From Macropodus opercularis (lineage: Eukaryota > Chordata > Actinopteri > Anabantiformes > Osphronemidae), in contig CM061096.1 in NCBI GenBank assembly GCA_030770545.1, positions 16,721,501 to 16,785,500 of the forward strand: DNA of 64,000 bases, given 5' to 3'. The translations under genes and the position numbers were made by a program. Below, piece by piece: positions 13,001-24,743 of the stretch. The notes under the pieces are model-generated. The model was not told the origin of the DNA. It saw only the letters and a list, made by a program, of their open reading frames with translations, and made no database searches. Every line of letters starts with the position of its first letter. The stretch's first letter is position 1.

Positions 13001-14749
13001 TCAGAGTTTTGTTGTTTACTGTAAATGTTCAGTAAAATAATGCTCTGCAGCCGCTGACCGTTCATCGTCTTCATCTCCATCGAGGTAACCTTTGTTCAGG
13101 ACATAATCTCGGAGGAAACGCTCCTTCTCATCCAGCTCCGGGTCGTTCCAGTAGTCTCTTAAATATTTCTGTCTCAACACAAACAGGCATCAGTACTGAG
13201 AGGATTTGTCTTCATTAAGATGCGTTTTCAGGCTGCGCACACTCACCATGTCCTTCACCTCCTCTGGACCCTCCAGCTCAACCTGACCCTTCAGCCACTC
13301 CACGTAATCGGCCTCTTCTTTATCCTAAAGCAGACACGGTTCGTCCAGTTTATTTTCAAGGTCTCTGTGTTCACATAAGCAGCAGCTGGAAGCAGCCTCT
13401 GACCTTCTCCGCCTGCGTTTTGATCCTCCTGGTCAGCAGCTGCGAGCCTCCACCTTCCTCATCATCGCTGTCTTGGGTGAACTTACGGAGGCTGGAGGGA
13501 AGATTCAGATTCTGTACATTGCCTGCAGGGTTTCACAGCAGGAAGCAACGGTCTGAGGTCTTACCTTTCTCTCAGCTCCTTCTGCTCCTGGATGTAGCCC
13601 GGAGAGGCCGCTCTCTGCGAACGACGGCATGATTAACACACCGTCACACACAGGGTAAACTACCCAACGTTATAACTCCTACCTCCATTCTCTTCGCAGC
13701 GTCTTCATCCTCACTGTCGTCATCTTCGAATTTTCTGGCAAATAAAAGGTCAAATTAGGACACATTTCAAAATGAAAGGTTTACAAATTGATAGAATATG
13801 AATTAAAAACAGATTAAAATAGCAGGACTCTCAGACGCTCAGATCTCGAGTGTACGCTGACAGATGGACACATCAGCAGCTCACCCTTCTCTTTCCAGGA
13901 TGACCTTTCGCTCATAATCCTTGAGGTACATGGGCTCCGCCGCTTTCTTCGAGGTCGACGGCTTCTCGTCACCGGTGGACGCACCTGAAAGCAGAAGACA
14001 GGAAACACGCCCGTGAAGCAGCGACAGGTCTCAGCAGTAACAGCCTGATTCTCTAAAGGTTCATTACCTGGACAGTTTGAAAAGCCCAGTAAATCATTAA
14101 AAAGACCTGACGCTCAGATTACAGATCCAACAGACAGATTTTCATCTTAGGCTCGTTACAGTCTGTGGCCTCCCTCCACTAGTCCGACAGCTTCAGTCGG
14201 TCCATGAAAGACTAAAGAGCTGCTGGAACACATCTGGACACTGATGAAGAGAATTCACTTCACAGCACGAACTTAGCCTCCACCTACACGTAGAGGCGGA
14301 GACAGAACCACGCAGAGATACCGCGATGACTCACCTTCGGAGTAGAACCTCGCATCTTTCTGGTAGATCTTCGGGTCTTTCTTCTTGAGCAGGGACAGAG
14401 TTCTGTAAAAATCCCGTTCGACTTCCGGGTCCAGCTCCTGCAGGAAGCGAATAACAGTCAGACAGAGCGAGAGGTCCAGAGGAACCGAGGGCAGAGGGAA
14501 GCAGCAGATACCGACCACTTCACTGTCATCCGAACCGGACTCGAACGACTCCGAGTCGCTGTCGTCAGCCCGGTCTCCGTAGCGGTCCTTCACTGCACAG
14601 ACACAGACGTTAACCCGGAGCCAACACGCTTTCAGCTAACGTTAGCTAACGGCGCCGCACTTACGCCTCTGTAGCTCCTCCCTCTGCCGGTACTTGTCAT
14701 ATCTCTGCGCGAACCGGGCGTTGATTTTTAATTCCGATTTACCCGACAT
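10014..14749 (-). CDS. kri1: KRI1 homologue, nucleolar ribosome-biogenesis factor
   Basis: Encodes 745 residues (human about 700). Exons in transcript order: 14665-14749, 14516-14592, 14335-14437, 13885-13984, 13683-13734, 13565-13614, 13404-13491, 13247-13324, 13059-13168, 12624-12852, 12374-12544, 12137-12212, 11946-12043, 11703-11865, 11172-11302, 10738-10802, 10566-10661 and 10014-10479, all phase-consistent. Kri1 works with Krr1 in early 40S pre-rRNA processing in the nucleolus. Family marks are the N-terminal RYDKYREQ-like block, LSLLKKKDPKIYQKD, MYLKDYERKVIL, ADYVEWLKGQ, DFDPQQHDQLM, KFFGDEYYG, LDYEDIIDDLPCRF and the C-terminal AYGLNPKKLYFRQ. Acidic and Lys/Arg-rich low-complexity tracts lie between them. 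The start MSGKSELKINARFAQRY aligns with the family N-terminus. Confidence 0.95.
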
Positions 14750-14845
14750 GTTGCAACAAGGTAGAGACTTTGTGTTCAACTTACAACGGACGTAGTAAAG
14801 AACAAACGTCCCAGCTGCTGCTAGAGACGCGTGTGAGAGCTGAAC

Positions 14846-14870
14846 CACGTGTTTCCGGTGTGACGTCACG
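14846..14870. promoter_or_regulatory. E-box, ETS and CRE cluster in the kri1 promoter
   Basis: About 100-120 bases upstream of the kri1 ATG, an E-box CACGTG (14846-14851), an ETS core seen as TTCCGG (plus strand, 14852-14857) and a full palindromic CRE TGACGTCA (14861-14868) sit within 25 bases. Such clusters are common in TATA-less promoters of ribosome-biogenesis genes. Site use is inferred from sequence only. Confidence 0.5.
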
Positions 14871-16550
14871 GGTCCGAGATGACGCACGATGTCCTGCAGG
14901 GGGCGCGACAACAACACCAACCAATCACTGTGCAAATCTGAGATATTTACAGACTTTTTATTCAGAGGAATAATAAACATACATAGATGATGTAGATGTT
15001 TCTGTACGTGGCTTCTGCTTTATTCACTTGATTTAAAGTACGTGTGTTTATGTATTATTAATATTAAACCCACTTTGATGAACCTTTATGAAATTAAATT
15101 CAGTAAATAATACTTAGAATATAAAACATAAATATATTCACATTGTTTTTTCCATTTACATACCAACTTATCTTCTGATATCCCTGATTTGCCTGATTGA
15201 GGTTCCTTGTGGTAACTCAGACAGGAAGCACCTCGCAGTAAGAATGAGGTCAGCTCTGTCTGTGGTGTCTGGTGGGGGCAAAGGTCAGCGCTGTGAGGTC
15301 TCTGCGCCCGGTGGCCTGCTTTTGTTTGTGTAGGATTGTGTGAGCAGTGATGTGTCCATACACCACATCATTTAAACAGCATCTGGTTTGATCTGATATA
15401 TCTGGTCTCTAGTTTTCTGCACCGGCTGTTTATCTGAACACTGTCCTTGGAATCAAGGAATGTTTGTAATGTGTGTAATGATAAAACCTGTACAACACAG
15501 GCAGTAACGCGTAAAACTCAGCAGGTAGCACATTAAATACTCCTGCAGGGGATCAAGGTTTGTTTGAATATAGTAAAACCGAATCAACCGAATTCATGCA
15601 CCTGAAATCAAACCTTAAACCTTAAACAGGGTGAAGGCTTTTCCCCCAGTCGTCTGCGCAGTGAGACCCAGCGGCTCCTAATTAATCATTAATGACTCCA
15701 ACCGCCGTTTTCCGTCATCGCTGCAAAGGAAAACAAAGCGTCGCACGAGGCTTTGAGTCTCGTTGTGACCCAAAGATCGATGCTGTGCGTCTGCGTCTGC
15801 TCGGTCTGATGTGATGTCGCTGTGAGCTACTCGTTCGTATGCTTGTGTGTCTTCGCCTCGGCCTTGACCTCTGTGTGTCACGTGCACAGATCTGTTTGAT
15901 TCCCTCTTCTTCTCTGACAGTGATCACAAAACGTTCATTTGCAACAGGAAATAAAGACGAGTAAACACATCTGACCTTCCTTCATACACAGCGTTGGTTG
16001 TTTTCGACATGTGGAGTTTCTGAGAAACTTTTTTTTCCGTTGTGACGTCTGGACTTTCTAGGAAGAACAACGGATCAGCCAGGAAAGAGAAAAGCAGGAG
16101 GACAGGGATCCCCTCGCTTCACTCTCAGCCATGTGTGCATTCCACAGCTGTGGAAACACGCCACAGCTTCATCTGCCTTGATAACACGGATGAGAAGTGA
16201 GCAGAGTGGGAGGGTTTCGTCTGTTTAACCCTGGGAGCCTCCAGATACGTGGCTTTGTGGACTTTAAATGGAAGTTGGTGAAAGCTACTGCACCTTTTTA
16301 AGCTCCAGCCTCATTTAGTTCACAGGTCAGTACAGGGTCAGGGTGGGTTCCCGTGTTTTCTCGGACTCCTAGGTTCCTTCGTGGACGTTCCAGGATTTCA
16401 GACGAGCTTATCCAGTCGTCCTACATCATGTAGCAGATGTGTTTAATGTGAGCTGGACAAACTGTTGAAATAATGGAGCTAAAAGCATGAAGCAAACTAA
16501 AGTGAATGTAAAGACATAAAAAAGAAGCCAAGACACACTATAATAAATAA
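14871..16550. other. Intergenic spacer between kri1 and ldlr
   Basis: No coding exon or RNA gene recognised. The kri1 promoter occupies the left edge and the ldlr 3' UTR the right edge. The middle is unremarkable AT-rich DNA. Confidence 0.4.
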
Positions 16551-16555
16551 AAGCA

Positions 16556-16561
16556 TTTATT
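16556..16561 (-). promoter_or_regulatory. Candidate poly(A) signal of ldlr
   Basis: AATAAA on the minus strand about 610 bases after the ldlr stop, implying a 3' UTR of about 16.55-17.17 kb. Several ATTTA pentamers in that stretch could act as AU-rich stability elements, as described for mammalian LDLR mRNA. Confidence 0.45.
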
Positions 16562-17169
16562 TATGTACAGCTGAAAATGAAAGTTTACAACAAAGACTAA
16601 AACTGCGAAAGAACCAAAAAAGAAACAGCAAAGTGACAGATTTACATTATGAACATATTTACACGATTCATCTGCTGTTTTGTGAATTTAACGTAAGTTC
16701 AAGTGAGACTTGAGTCACAGTAACGTGAAACAAATGTAAACAGGCAGACAGATTTATTAGCCATCGACTGAACCAAAGCACCACCAACAAGATGTGAATG
16801 TGTTGAAGTGGTTCGACTGCAACAGCTCTGATGTGTAAGTTTGACTTCAGCGTCCTGAGACCCGTACGAGGAGAAAGACATGTAACCAGTGTAAAGAAAT
16901 ATGCTGACAATGACAATAAATAAACCAGAACACATGGAAATAAACGTGCTGATTTGATTGCACTCGCCGCATTAATTCAAATCTGTGATGTCGCATACAA
17001 GCGGTCGCCACGACGACGCTGCCTCTGGTGCCGTGTCTGTTAGTGTAGCAGGTTGGAGGGAACCTGAGGACGTCTCCCTGTGTGGTCGACCGCTTGTTCG
17101 TGGTTCTGCTTGTCGGACCCGGTCTGAGTGAGGTAAAAACGCTGAAGCTTCCGCTCTGCCCGTCCGTCC

Positions 17170-20100
17170 TTAGTTTTCCGCGAAGGCCGGATTGTCTGCT
17201 TCTTCATCCAAGCTCACAACCTGCCTCTGCAAGGACAGCAAACAAGAAGCAGATCACACACGACATCCAGAGTGAGAAAAAGGAAACCAGCCTTTATAAC
17301 AGCCGGGAATATGAATGTACCAATAATTATGATGCCATATATATGGTTTCATTAGCTCTGAGCTCTAGTGAAGGATTCATCTTAAACTGTAGAGCCTCAC
17401 TTTTGGGTAGGAGTAGCCGTCGTGGCTGTGGCTCCTCCAGATGTGCACTTGGTCCTCTGTGGTTTTCTGATAGACGGGGTTGTCAAAGTGAATTGTGTTG
17501 GTGTTTTTTAGCCTGTAGTTCCTCCAGAGCAACACGGCGCCAGAAGCCAGCAGACAAACAAGAGCTGCAAGCAAAGGGGAGGAGACCCGCGTTAGGCTGC
17601 CAGACGATTTAAGTTTGGGTGAAGATGCCGATATTGAGACGCACCGAGAGGCAGAACAACATAGAGAGCGGTCGGGGCCTCACGCTGGTCATCTGAACGG
17701 ACACAGAGCTTTAAATGTCTTACATACAAATGGACGTTAAGCATCAACAGCAGTAATGTTTTATCAGCTAATTTCAGATCATCAAATATCTCAACATGAT
17801 GAGAACTGAGAAAAGCCTACAAATACACAAAGTCCACTATGATGGATTTGAACTTGCCTGCAGACGCGACCGGAGCCTCCGTGGTGGCCTGGAGAACCTT
17901 CGGGCTCACTGGCCGGGGTGAGCGGGTCGTTGGTCCCGGTGTGGTTTTCCTCGCAGAAGGTCTGGCGGTGCTGGGGCGTGTCCTGGCTGCGGTGCTGGTG
18001 AATGCGATGGGGGCCGTGGTGGAGGCGAGCTCCTGGGGCCTGGACGTGGTCCTGGGTGGCACACGAGGGTGTTCGGTAGCTGGAGACGGAGTCGCAGGAG
18101 CTGAAGGTGTTGGCACAGCTGGAGAAGGAGCTACAGAGAAAGATCAGACCGTTTGAGCTAATCTGGTATTTTCAAGGCTGCCACCATGTCTGACCTGGTT
18201 ACCCACCCGCTACGCAGGTCCGCATGTCCCGGGCCAGCATCATGTTATCCGGGCAAACGCAGGTGTATTTAGGCGGGTGTGTCCCCACCTGAGGAGCTGC
18301 CAGGCACAAGAACTCACAGCCACCGTTGGACGCCTGGCACCAGTTCATCCCTGCAAGGAAGCCGGTAACATCATGACGCCACTGAAGCTGCGGCTAGTCG
18401 AGCGTGGACGCCGCTAGCTCGCCTTGGCTGCTTAGCGCAGCTCGTTCTCACCTGCGGGCTGCTTGAGGTTATGGTACAGAATGATGTCTTCTGGTGAGGA
18501 CAGGTGCTCTGCCACCGACGCGACGTCACCGCCCGTCAGCCTGTTGGCGCTGAGGATGGCGTTGTTGCTCACGTCCGTCCAGAAAACCTTCTCCTAAGAC
18601 ACGAGAGCAGGCGTGAGACCCGTGACTGAAGCGCCTGGACACAGGTCAGCCGGTAAATCTCTACCTCGAACACGGTGAGTCCCAGAGGGTGAGCCAGCTG
18701 GTGCTCGTCCACGATGAGCGTGCGGCGACCCCCGCCCTGCACGTCGATGCTGGACAGGGTGTGCAGCTTGGAGTCGACCCAGTACAGCCGCTGGTTCAGC
18801 AGGTCTGAGGGGAGAGGAGGGGGTGAACAGGTCGGACCAGACGGACCACGGCACAACAGCCTGAGCCCAGAGAGAAGTTTACCGAGGGTGATGCCGTTTG
18901 GCCACACGATGTTGTCTGTGACCAGAGCGGTGCGGCCTCCTCCGTTCAGGCCTCCCTTCTCAATCTTAGCAGGATTCCCCCAGTCGGTCCAGTAAACGAA
19001 GCTGCACGAGGAGGACGTGTCAAAATAAATGAATGCTTTTTCAAATGTTCGGTTCAGCCCCTACTGCTGACGGAGCCATGGAGTAGACTTCGCCGGAGGA
19101 CTTACTTGTGGTGGGGGTCGACCACAATCGCTCGGGGTTTCGATAGATTTTGGCGGAAAAGGGTTTTGCGGCGGCTACCGTCAGCAGTTACCACGGAGAT
19201 GGTGCCGCGGACGCTGTCGGTCCAGTACAGGTTACCGTGGATCCAGTCGAAGGCGATGCCTTCAGGAGCATCGATGTTGCTGCCGATCACGAGGCTGTGA
19301 TTTGCGGGGTCTTCAGCCGAGTCCATCGGTGCTCTGGGTTAAAAACAGAGAGGCAGAGTCAAGCCGGAGGAAAGGGTGGACTGTTCTGGTTCTGTTCCTG
19401 ATCCAGCTCACCTGTAGATCTTCTTCTGGGAGAGGTCTGACCAGTAGATCACTTTGGTGGCCATGTTCATGTCCAGGGCCGCGGCGTTCTTCAGTCGAGG
19501 GATAACTCGCGTGTACTCACTCCTGTCCAAAGTCATCTTTCGGACCTCATGGTGGTTGGTGAAGACGAGGTACGCGATGGTCCCTAAATCCAGAGCAGCT
19601 TTTAAAACCGTCGCGGTGTCACAGCACAAACTTCAGCTTTATCAGCAGACGTACCGATGGCTTTGCAGGCCTTGGTGGCAGGGTCCACCTGGTAACCGTC
19701 CTCACACTCGCATTTGTAGCTGCCTATCTGGTTGACGCAGATCTGGCTGCAGGTGTCGGGGTTGGCGCATTCATCCACGTCTGGAACACAGTCATGAGAA
19801 CTGACTCACATCTGGCTTTAGGTTAGACAGAAGGAGCTCGAGGCACATGTTTGTGCTGGTAAACAAATCAAAGCGAGCAAACGTCAGACTGGAAGCTTCC
19901 AACTTCTCAACCAATAAAGCTGCAACAATGGAGGCTTTAAAAGAAACGAGCTGAAAGGTTCCTCTCTCTACCTTCACAGCGTTTGTTGTCGACCAGGCTG
20001 AATCCCGCCGGACACAGACACTCGTAGCCGATCTTCAGGTCGTTGCAGACATGGGAGCAGCCGCCGTTGTTGTACAGACACTCGTTGGATCCTGAAACAG

Positions 20101-23040
20101 CGTGAGAGAACGTGAAAGAACGTGTTTGGCCGCAGGCGCCGCCGTTACCGACTGTGAGCAGCCGCCTTGCTCACCGCATTCCCTCAGAGGCTCGTCTGTC
20201 CAGTCCCTGCAGTCGCGCCGCCCGTCGCACACCTTCTCCAAGCTGACGCACTCTCCGCTGCGGCACCGGAACCTGGTCGGGCCGTGGCAGTGCGTCGCTG
20301 CGTGGGAGACAGCGGGACTCACGTCAGTCGCACGCAGACAGAGCTAATTGGGCGGCAGCGCAGGTGAGACGTACCGTTGACGCAGCCCAGCTCGTCGCTC
20401 CGGTCCCTGCAGTCGTACTCGCGGTTGCACTGTCGGCTCCCGTGGATGCAGGCGCCGTCGCCGCACTGGAACTCATCGGGGCGGCAGGTGGGATGAGCTG
20501 GGGGGGCGACACGTGCAGAGGTTACTCACATCTCTCGAACCCACACGGACGCTGGAGACCCTTGCGTTCGTTCCTACCACAGCTGGCTTCGTCGGATCGA
20601 TCCAGGCAGTCGGCTTCTCCGTCACACTTCCAGGTGCCATGGATGCACTCTCCGCTGCCGCAGGCGAACTCCAGCGACGAGCACTTGTGAGTGGTGGCGG
20701 CCTTCGTCCTACAGGACTGGTCCCGCTCGTCGGACCCGTCCGAACAGTCCACGTCGCCGTCGCATAACCACAGGCGGGGAATGCAGCCCGTGTTGTTGCA
20801 CTGGAAGGACGCGGCGCTGCAGGTGACGGGCAGGCAGGAGGCTTCGTCGCTGCCGTCGTCACAGTCTGCCTCGTCGTCGCACACGAAGGAGGACGACACG
20901 CACTGACCCGACCTGCAGAGAAACTCTGCGCTCGTGCACCGTCTGGGAGCTGAGAGATATCGCAAGCCGTTGCTATCAATACACGTCACTTCCTACCGCG
21001 TCATCAGAGCTGCGACGGCGGATTGGACGGCAGCATGGTTGCTAGGACGACGTTTCCGACGCCGTCGCCTGGCAAAACGCCGTCAAAAACGCCGGGAAGT
21101 GACGTATATTGATAACAACGGCTTGCGATACAGGACAAGAGGCAGCGCGTGGACTCACCGCAGCTCGCTTCATCCGCCCCGTTCTCACAGTCAGCTTTTC
21201 CATCGCAGCGCCAGGAGCCGGGGACGCACCGGTTCAGACGGTCCGCGCAGCTGAACTCGGTCGGTCTGCAGGTTGTAGTCGCTGGAAGAACATAAAGCTC
21301 AGACTGAGATGGAGGGACACGGGTTCAGTTCACCGAGACCCGGCTCGGGCTGTTGTGTGGAGCCCCGGCGCCTGGACCCCGCTTCTCACCTGCATGTACC
21401 TGAGGAAGCTTCTCTTATACTCACAGCAGGTCCCGGGGAGTTCGTCGGTGCCGTCTCCACAGTCGTCTGCTCCGTCACACGCCCATCTGCCTGTGATGCA
21501 TTTTCCATTCCCACACTGGAACTGGTTGCTTCCACATGTTGACACAGCATCTGTGTTGACATTAACGTCATAGGTTCTGAACCAGAACAGGTGTGGTGTA
21601 AGAATGAAAGCCCGCGAGTCACGCGTCGCTCGGAGCCTCGAAGAGACTGTCAGTGAAATCCAGAGCAGGCAGACGCTGGACCCCAGCCTGCACTGGACCC
21701 ACTGAACCAGAAAGACCAGTCAGACCCAGAGGATGTGCGGACAGTAACTAGAGGCGGTCAAACCCTCACACGGACGCCAGCTCCAGGTCAGAGGGGCCGG
21801 GCTGTCACTTCCTTTACGCCTCGGCAGGTAAGACGGAGAACGGAGGCACAGGTTAAGAAGCGAGTTCATAAGGACGCCGGGCCCATCAGGTCCGAAGGTC
21901 ACGGAGTTGGACTGAAGCGCGTTCTGAGAGTAGAGGCGACGGTTTTACTGCTGGTTGTAGTGTTTGCACGTGAAGCGGCCGATTCTTTGATCCGCTGTCA
22001 TAAACATAACGACGGTTATATGCTGACAAACCAGTTTTATCAAAATCCTTTTCTAAATTGTCTGCTGCCCTGAACCCTACGCGCTGGTTGTTGACTCACT
22101 GGGCTTAAAGTTCAGGCCAAAGACAAACGGGACTGAACGTTCCAGCAGAGCAGGTGACACGATTCCAGGCTTCAGGGACAAATAACACGATCCCTGCCCC
22201 AACCTGCACCACAGACAAATATCTGTGTCCCACACGTTGGCGAGCGAGAAGGCAGAGCTGGGATCAGCTCATCCGCCTCAGCGTAAGGCTGGAAAACTAC
22301 TAAAAATAAAAAATAAAAGCCAAATCCTCCACGTCATGAAAAGTGCCTCAAACATTTCCCTCGGTTGGATGTTTTTCTTCAGGCAATAGTTTTACTTTTA
22401 ACACATTAACATATCAAAGACCTTTTCCTGGTGTTTACGCGCCTAAATACATTTACTTATACTTTAAATACGTTTTATAAATCTTAGTATGAATTGAATA
22501 TTGTTCACTATTATTATTATCATCATTAGTATTTGGTCAAAAAAGGTGCAGCCCAGCGTTTTCCTGTCTTTTTGTACAGGTCACTGTTTGCTCAGATTTT
22601 TTTTTAACTAAGACGCTGATTAAAACCCAAGCGTCCAGAGAATCTGAGTAAATTCGGGTCCGGGTCCAGGTCGTGGTCCGGTCAGGGCCGCCGTCTTCCC
22701 GGCGCCTGGCGCTGCTTCGTCCGGAACAACCGGCTCCTCGACCCGTTCGCTCATTGGCTGCGGAACCGAGCGCAGCTCGAAAAGCAACACAAAGGTCCGA
22801 ACCGTTAGAGCCAAGCGGACCCGCCGGGCCCGGACCTGACCTACATTGTGGGTCTGCGCCCTCCCCCCCCGCATCCGGACCCGAACCACTGCTCACCGCG
22901 TGAAGGTGAATCCTGGTGATGGATGAATGAAACTTACGTGTCCGCGCCAAGACGCAGATGAGCAGCAGGAGAACCAACATGTTCCTCAGGGGTTCGGGCG
23001 CAGGGAGGCTCGGGCTGGCGTCGGGTGATGCTCCGTTCAT
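17170..23040 (-). CDS. ldlr: Low-density lipoprotein receptor
   Basis: Encodes 900 residues from the ATG at 23040, or 880 from 22980. Exons in order: 22938-23040, 21425-21550, 21159-21281, 20578-20949, 20375-20497, 20175-20297, 19972-20091, 19655-19780, 19412-19583, 19106-19333, 18883-19001, 18665-18804, 18452-18593, 18207-18350, 17858-18130, 17645-17692, 17401-17564 and 17170-17226. The 18-exon plan matches human LDLR. Domains: hydrophobic signal (MLVLLLLICVLA), seven LDLR class A repeats (about 38-323, three in exon 4), EGF-A and EGF-B (324-405), a YWTD beta-propeller (IYWSD, LYWTD, VYWTD, LYWVD, VFWTD; to about 672), EGF-C, a Thr/Ser/Pro-rich O-glycosylation domain (721-811), one membrane helix and a tail with FDNPVYQKTTED, the clathrin-adaptor endocytosis signal. 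It takes up ApoB/ApoE lipoproteins. The C-terminus ends ADNPAFAEN, longer than in mammals. Intron 15 uses a GC donor. Confidence 0.96.
20960..21128. mobile_element. MITE-like inverted-repeat element in ldlr intron 3
   Basis: A 169-bp element with 34-bp terminal inverted repeats (left 20960-20993, right 21095-21128; two mismatches by eye), flanked on each side by TA (20958-20959 and 21129-21130). The ends read TCGCAAGCCGTTG inward. A TA target duplication suits a non-autonomous Tc1/mariner-type element. It has no coding capacity. It fills most of the 209-bp intron between ldlr exons 3 and 4 and ends 8 bases before the exon 4 boundary. Confidence 0.85.
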
Positions 23041-23070
23041 GTCCTGCCTCACAACAACCATCAGACCTAC

Positions 23071-23080
23071 TTCAATGTGG
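23071..23080 (-). promoter_or_regulatory. TATA-like element of ldlr
   Basis: On the minus strand this reads CCACATTGAA. As I recall it, the human LDLR promoter has CTCACATTGAAAT as its AT-rich core. If it works alike here, transcription starts near 23045, which would put the ATG at 23040 almost at the cap and favour translation from 22980. Confidence 0.45.
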
Positions 23081-23110
23081 TCCCGGGTGGGTGGCGCCCG
23101 GAGGGGCCCC

Positions 23111-23144
23111 GCGGGGCGGAGGGAGGGGTCTGGGATGGGGTGAT
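23111..23144 (-). promoter_or_regulatory. Sterol response element plus Sp1-type sites of ldlr
   Basis: On the minus strand ATCACCCCAT (23135-23144) matches the human SRE-1 core ATCACCCCAC at 9 of 10 bases. Just downstream come AGACCCCTCCCTCCGC, resembling human repeat 3 (an Sp1 site), and a GC box CCGCCCCGC (about 23112-23120). SREBP-2 acting with Sp1 through this arrangement is the established control of mammalian LDLR by cell sterol. Confidence 0.75.
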
Positions 23145-23349
23145 TCCGAGGCTCCGCGAGCAGGAGGCGGGGCTTATTCAACGGCTTTAACCCTTTCAGC
23201 CTCTCACGCAGACAAACGCGGGTGAGCGCGAAACGCACCTGAGGCAGGGGCGTGGCCAGGAGCGTCCGGTTCCAGGGCCACCCTCAAACCTGCAGAACCG
23301 ACCCCGAACCTTTTCCGAAACATGAACAGAACAGTTCAAACTAATCCCA

Positions 23350-24735
23350 AATGCCCACAAGAGCCGCTTTAATAAGTCTAATAACTAATAATTTCGGGAA
23401 TAATTGAAAGGAAAATGTAAGCGTCAGACAAAATAAAAGTGGTTTTTAATATGCGACTGTTGCGGTTTTAAGTCCATCAGTCAAACGAATTTAATATTTC
23501 ACCACAACAAGTTTGAGTTTCCCCAAAATGTTAAAATTCTAGAATTAAAAACAATAGTTTTTCGAGAAACACTGGTTTGTAAAGGATTATTTTCTGCACG
23601 AACCCGTTTTACTGGCTGACCCAACTGAGACCATTTCCACTGATATGGTTTTGTTAGTTTTATTTCCAAAAGCCAAGTTGTTCTGATTTGGACCTGCTCA
23701 GTGTGCGCTGGTTCTGGCCTGGGTCGTCCGGCTGAATCCGCCCTTTGCCTGTGTTTGGGTCTGGTTCTTAAAGCTTCTCTATCCACTTTCCCTGCAGCTT
23801 CTCTTTTGAGGTCTTTGTGTTTTTGTGCCTCTGAGCAGAACAAGCGGCTCAACCACCGAATAAAACCCAATAAAACCCAACAGCAGTGAGTCGTTAACGG
23901 CTTGTTCTCGCCTCCGCGGAGCTTTGACAAGTCATAAAAACTGAGAAAATAAAACTAACGACCAAAGTCTGAGACGCATGGGTCCAAAACAGTTGACAAG
24001 GAGACTGATACAGAACATAAACGCTGAAAAACAACCTTGACCCACAGAGAATGACACAAACAGACACAGCTGGATGCAGATGCTGAACATCTGGAGGAAG
24101 CACCAGGAGCTGAACGAGGCCGTAGCGTCACACAGTGGCTCCGTTTCAGCTTCTAATGAACGACTGAAACGTGGCCCAGTGACATTTATCACGTCAAGCG
24201 GAGACCAGAGGAAACCGAACGTGCCGATCTGGACCAAACTGGGTCAGACTCCGGGTCCTGAGCACATTCAGCCACGTCAGTCTGCGACTTCATCTGGTTC
24301 TGGACAGTTTCCTCCCTTGGTTTTGGTTCAGAAGAGAAATCTGCTGAGGTGCCTGCTCCACTGAGAAGCTTCCTTTGTCATCCTCCACAGGGTCCAATGC
24401 TGTGAATGTTCTGAGCACTGACACTGACCCAGCAGAGCACAAACGCATCTCACACGTCACTGCCCTTTTATTCTGACAGAACATAATGGAACCAGACGTT
24501 AGATGATGCTGCAGCTCGGTTCCGTCCAGCGGTTCACCGCTTACATCAACACGGTCTCAGCCATTTCCTCCTGGAGACAACTACACACAACTACACAACA
24601 CTCTCACGTGACGTGACTCCCAGGACTGAGTGAAACCTGCTGGCTGTACGGGCTTGGTTCCTTGGGCCATCTGGTGTAAAGACACGGTCGCTGCAGCACT
24701 GGACCAAGACAAGACCACAGCTTGGTTATGAGATG
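23350..24735. other. Intergenic spacer between ldlr and smarca4
   Basis: Unremarkable sequence left of the smarca4 3' end and right of the ldlr promoter. No coding exon, RNA gene or clear repeat recognised. Confidence 0.4.
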
Positions 24736-24737
24736 CC

Positions 24738-24743
24738 TTTATT
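24738..24743 (-). promoter_or_regulatory. Candidate poly(A) signal of smarca4
   Basis: AATAAA on the minus strand, about 490 bases after the smarca4 stop, giving a 3' UTR from about 25231 to 24720. Confidence 0.55.
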
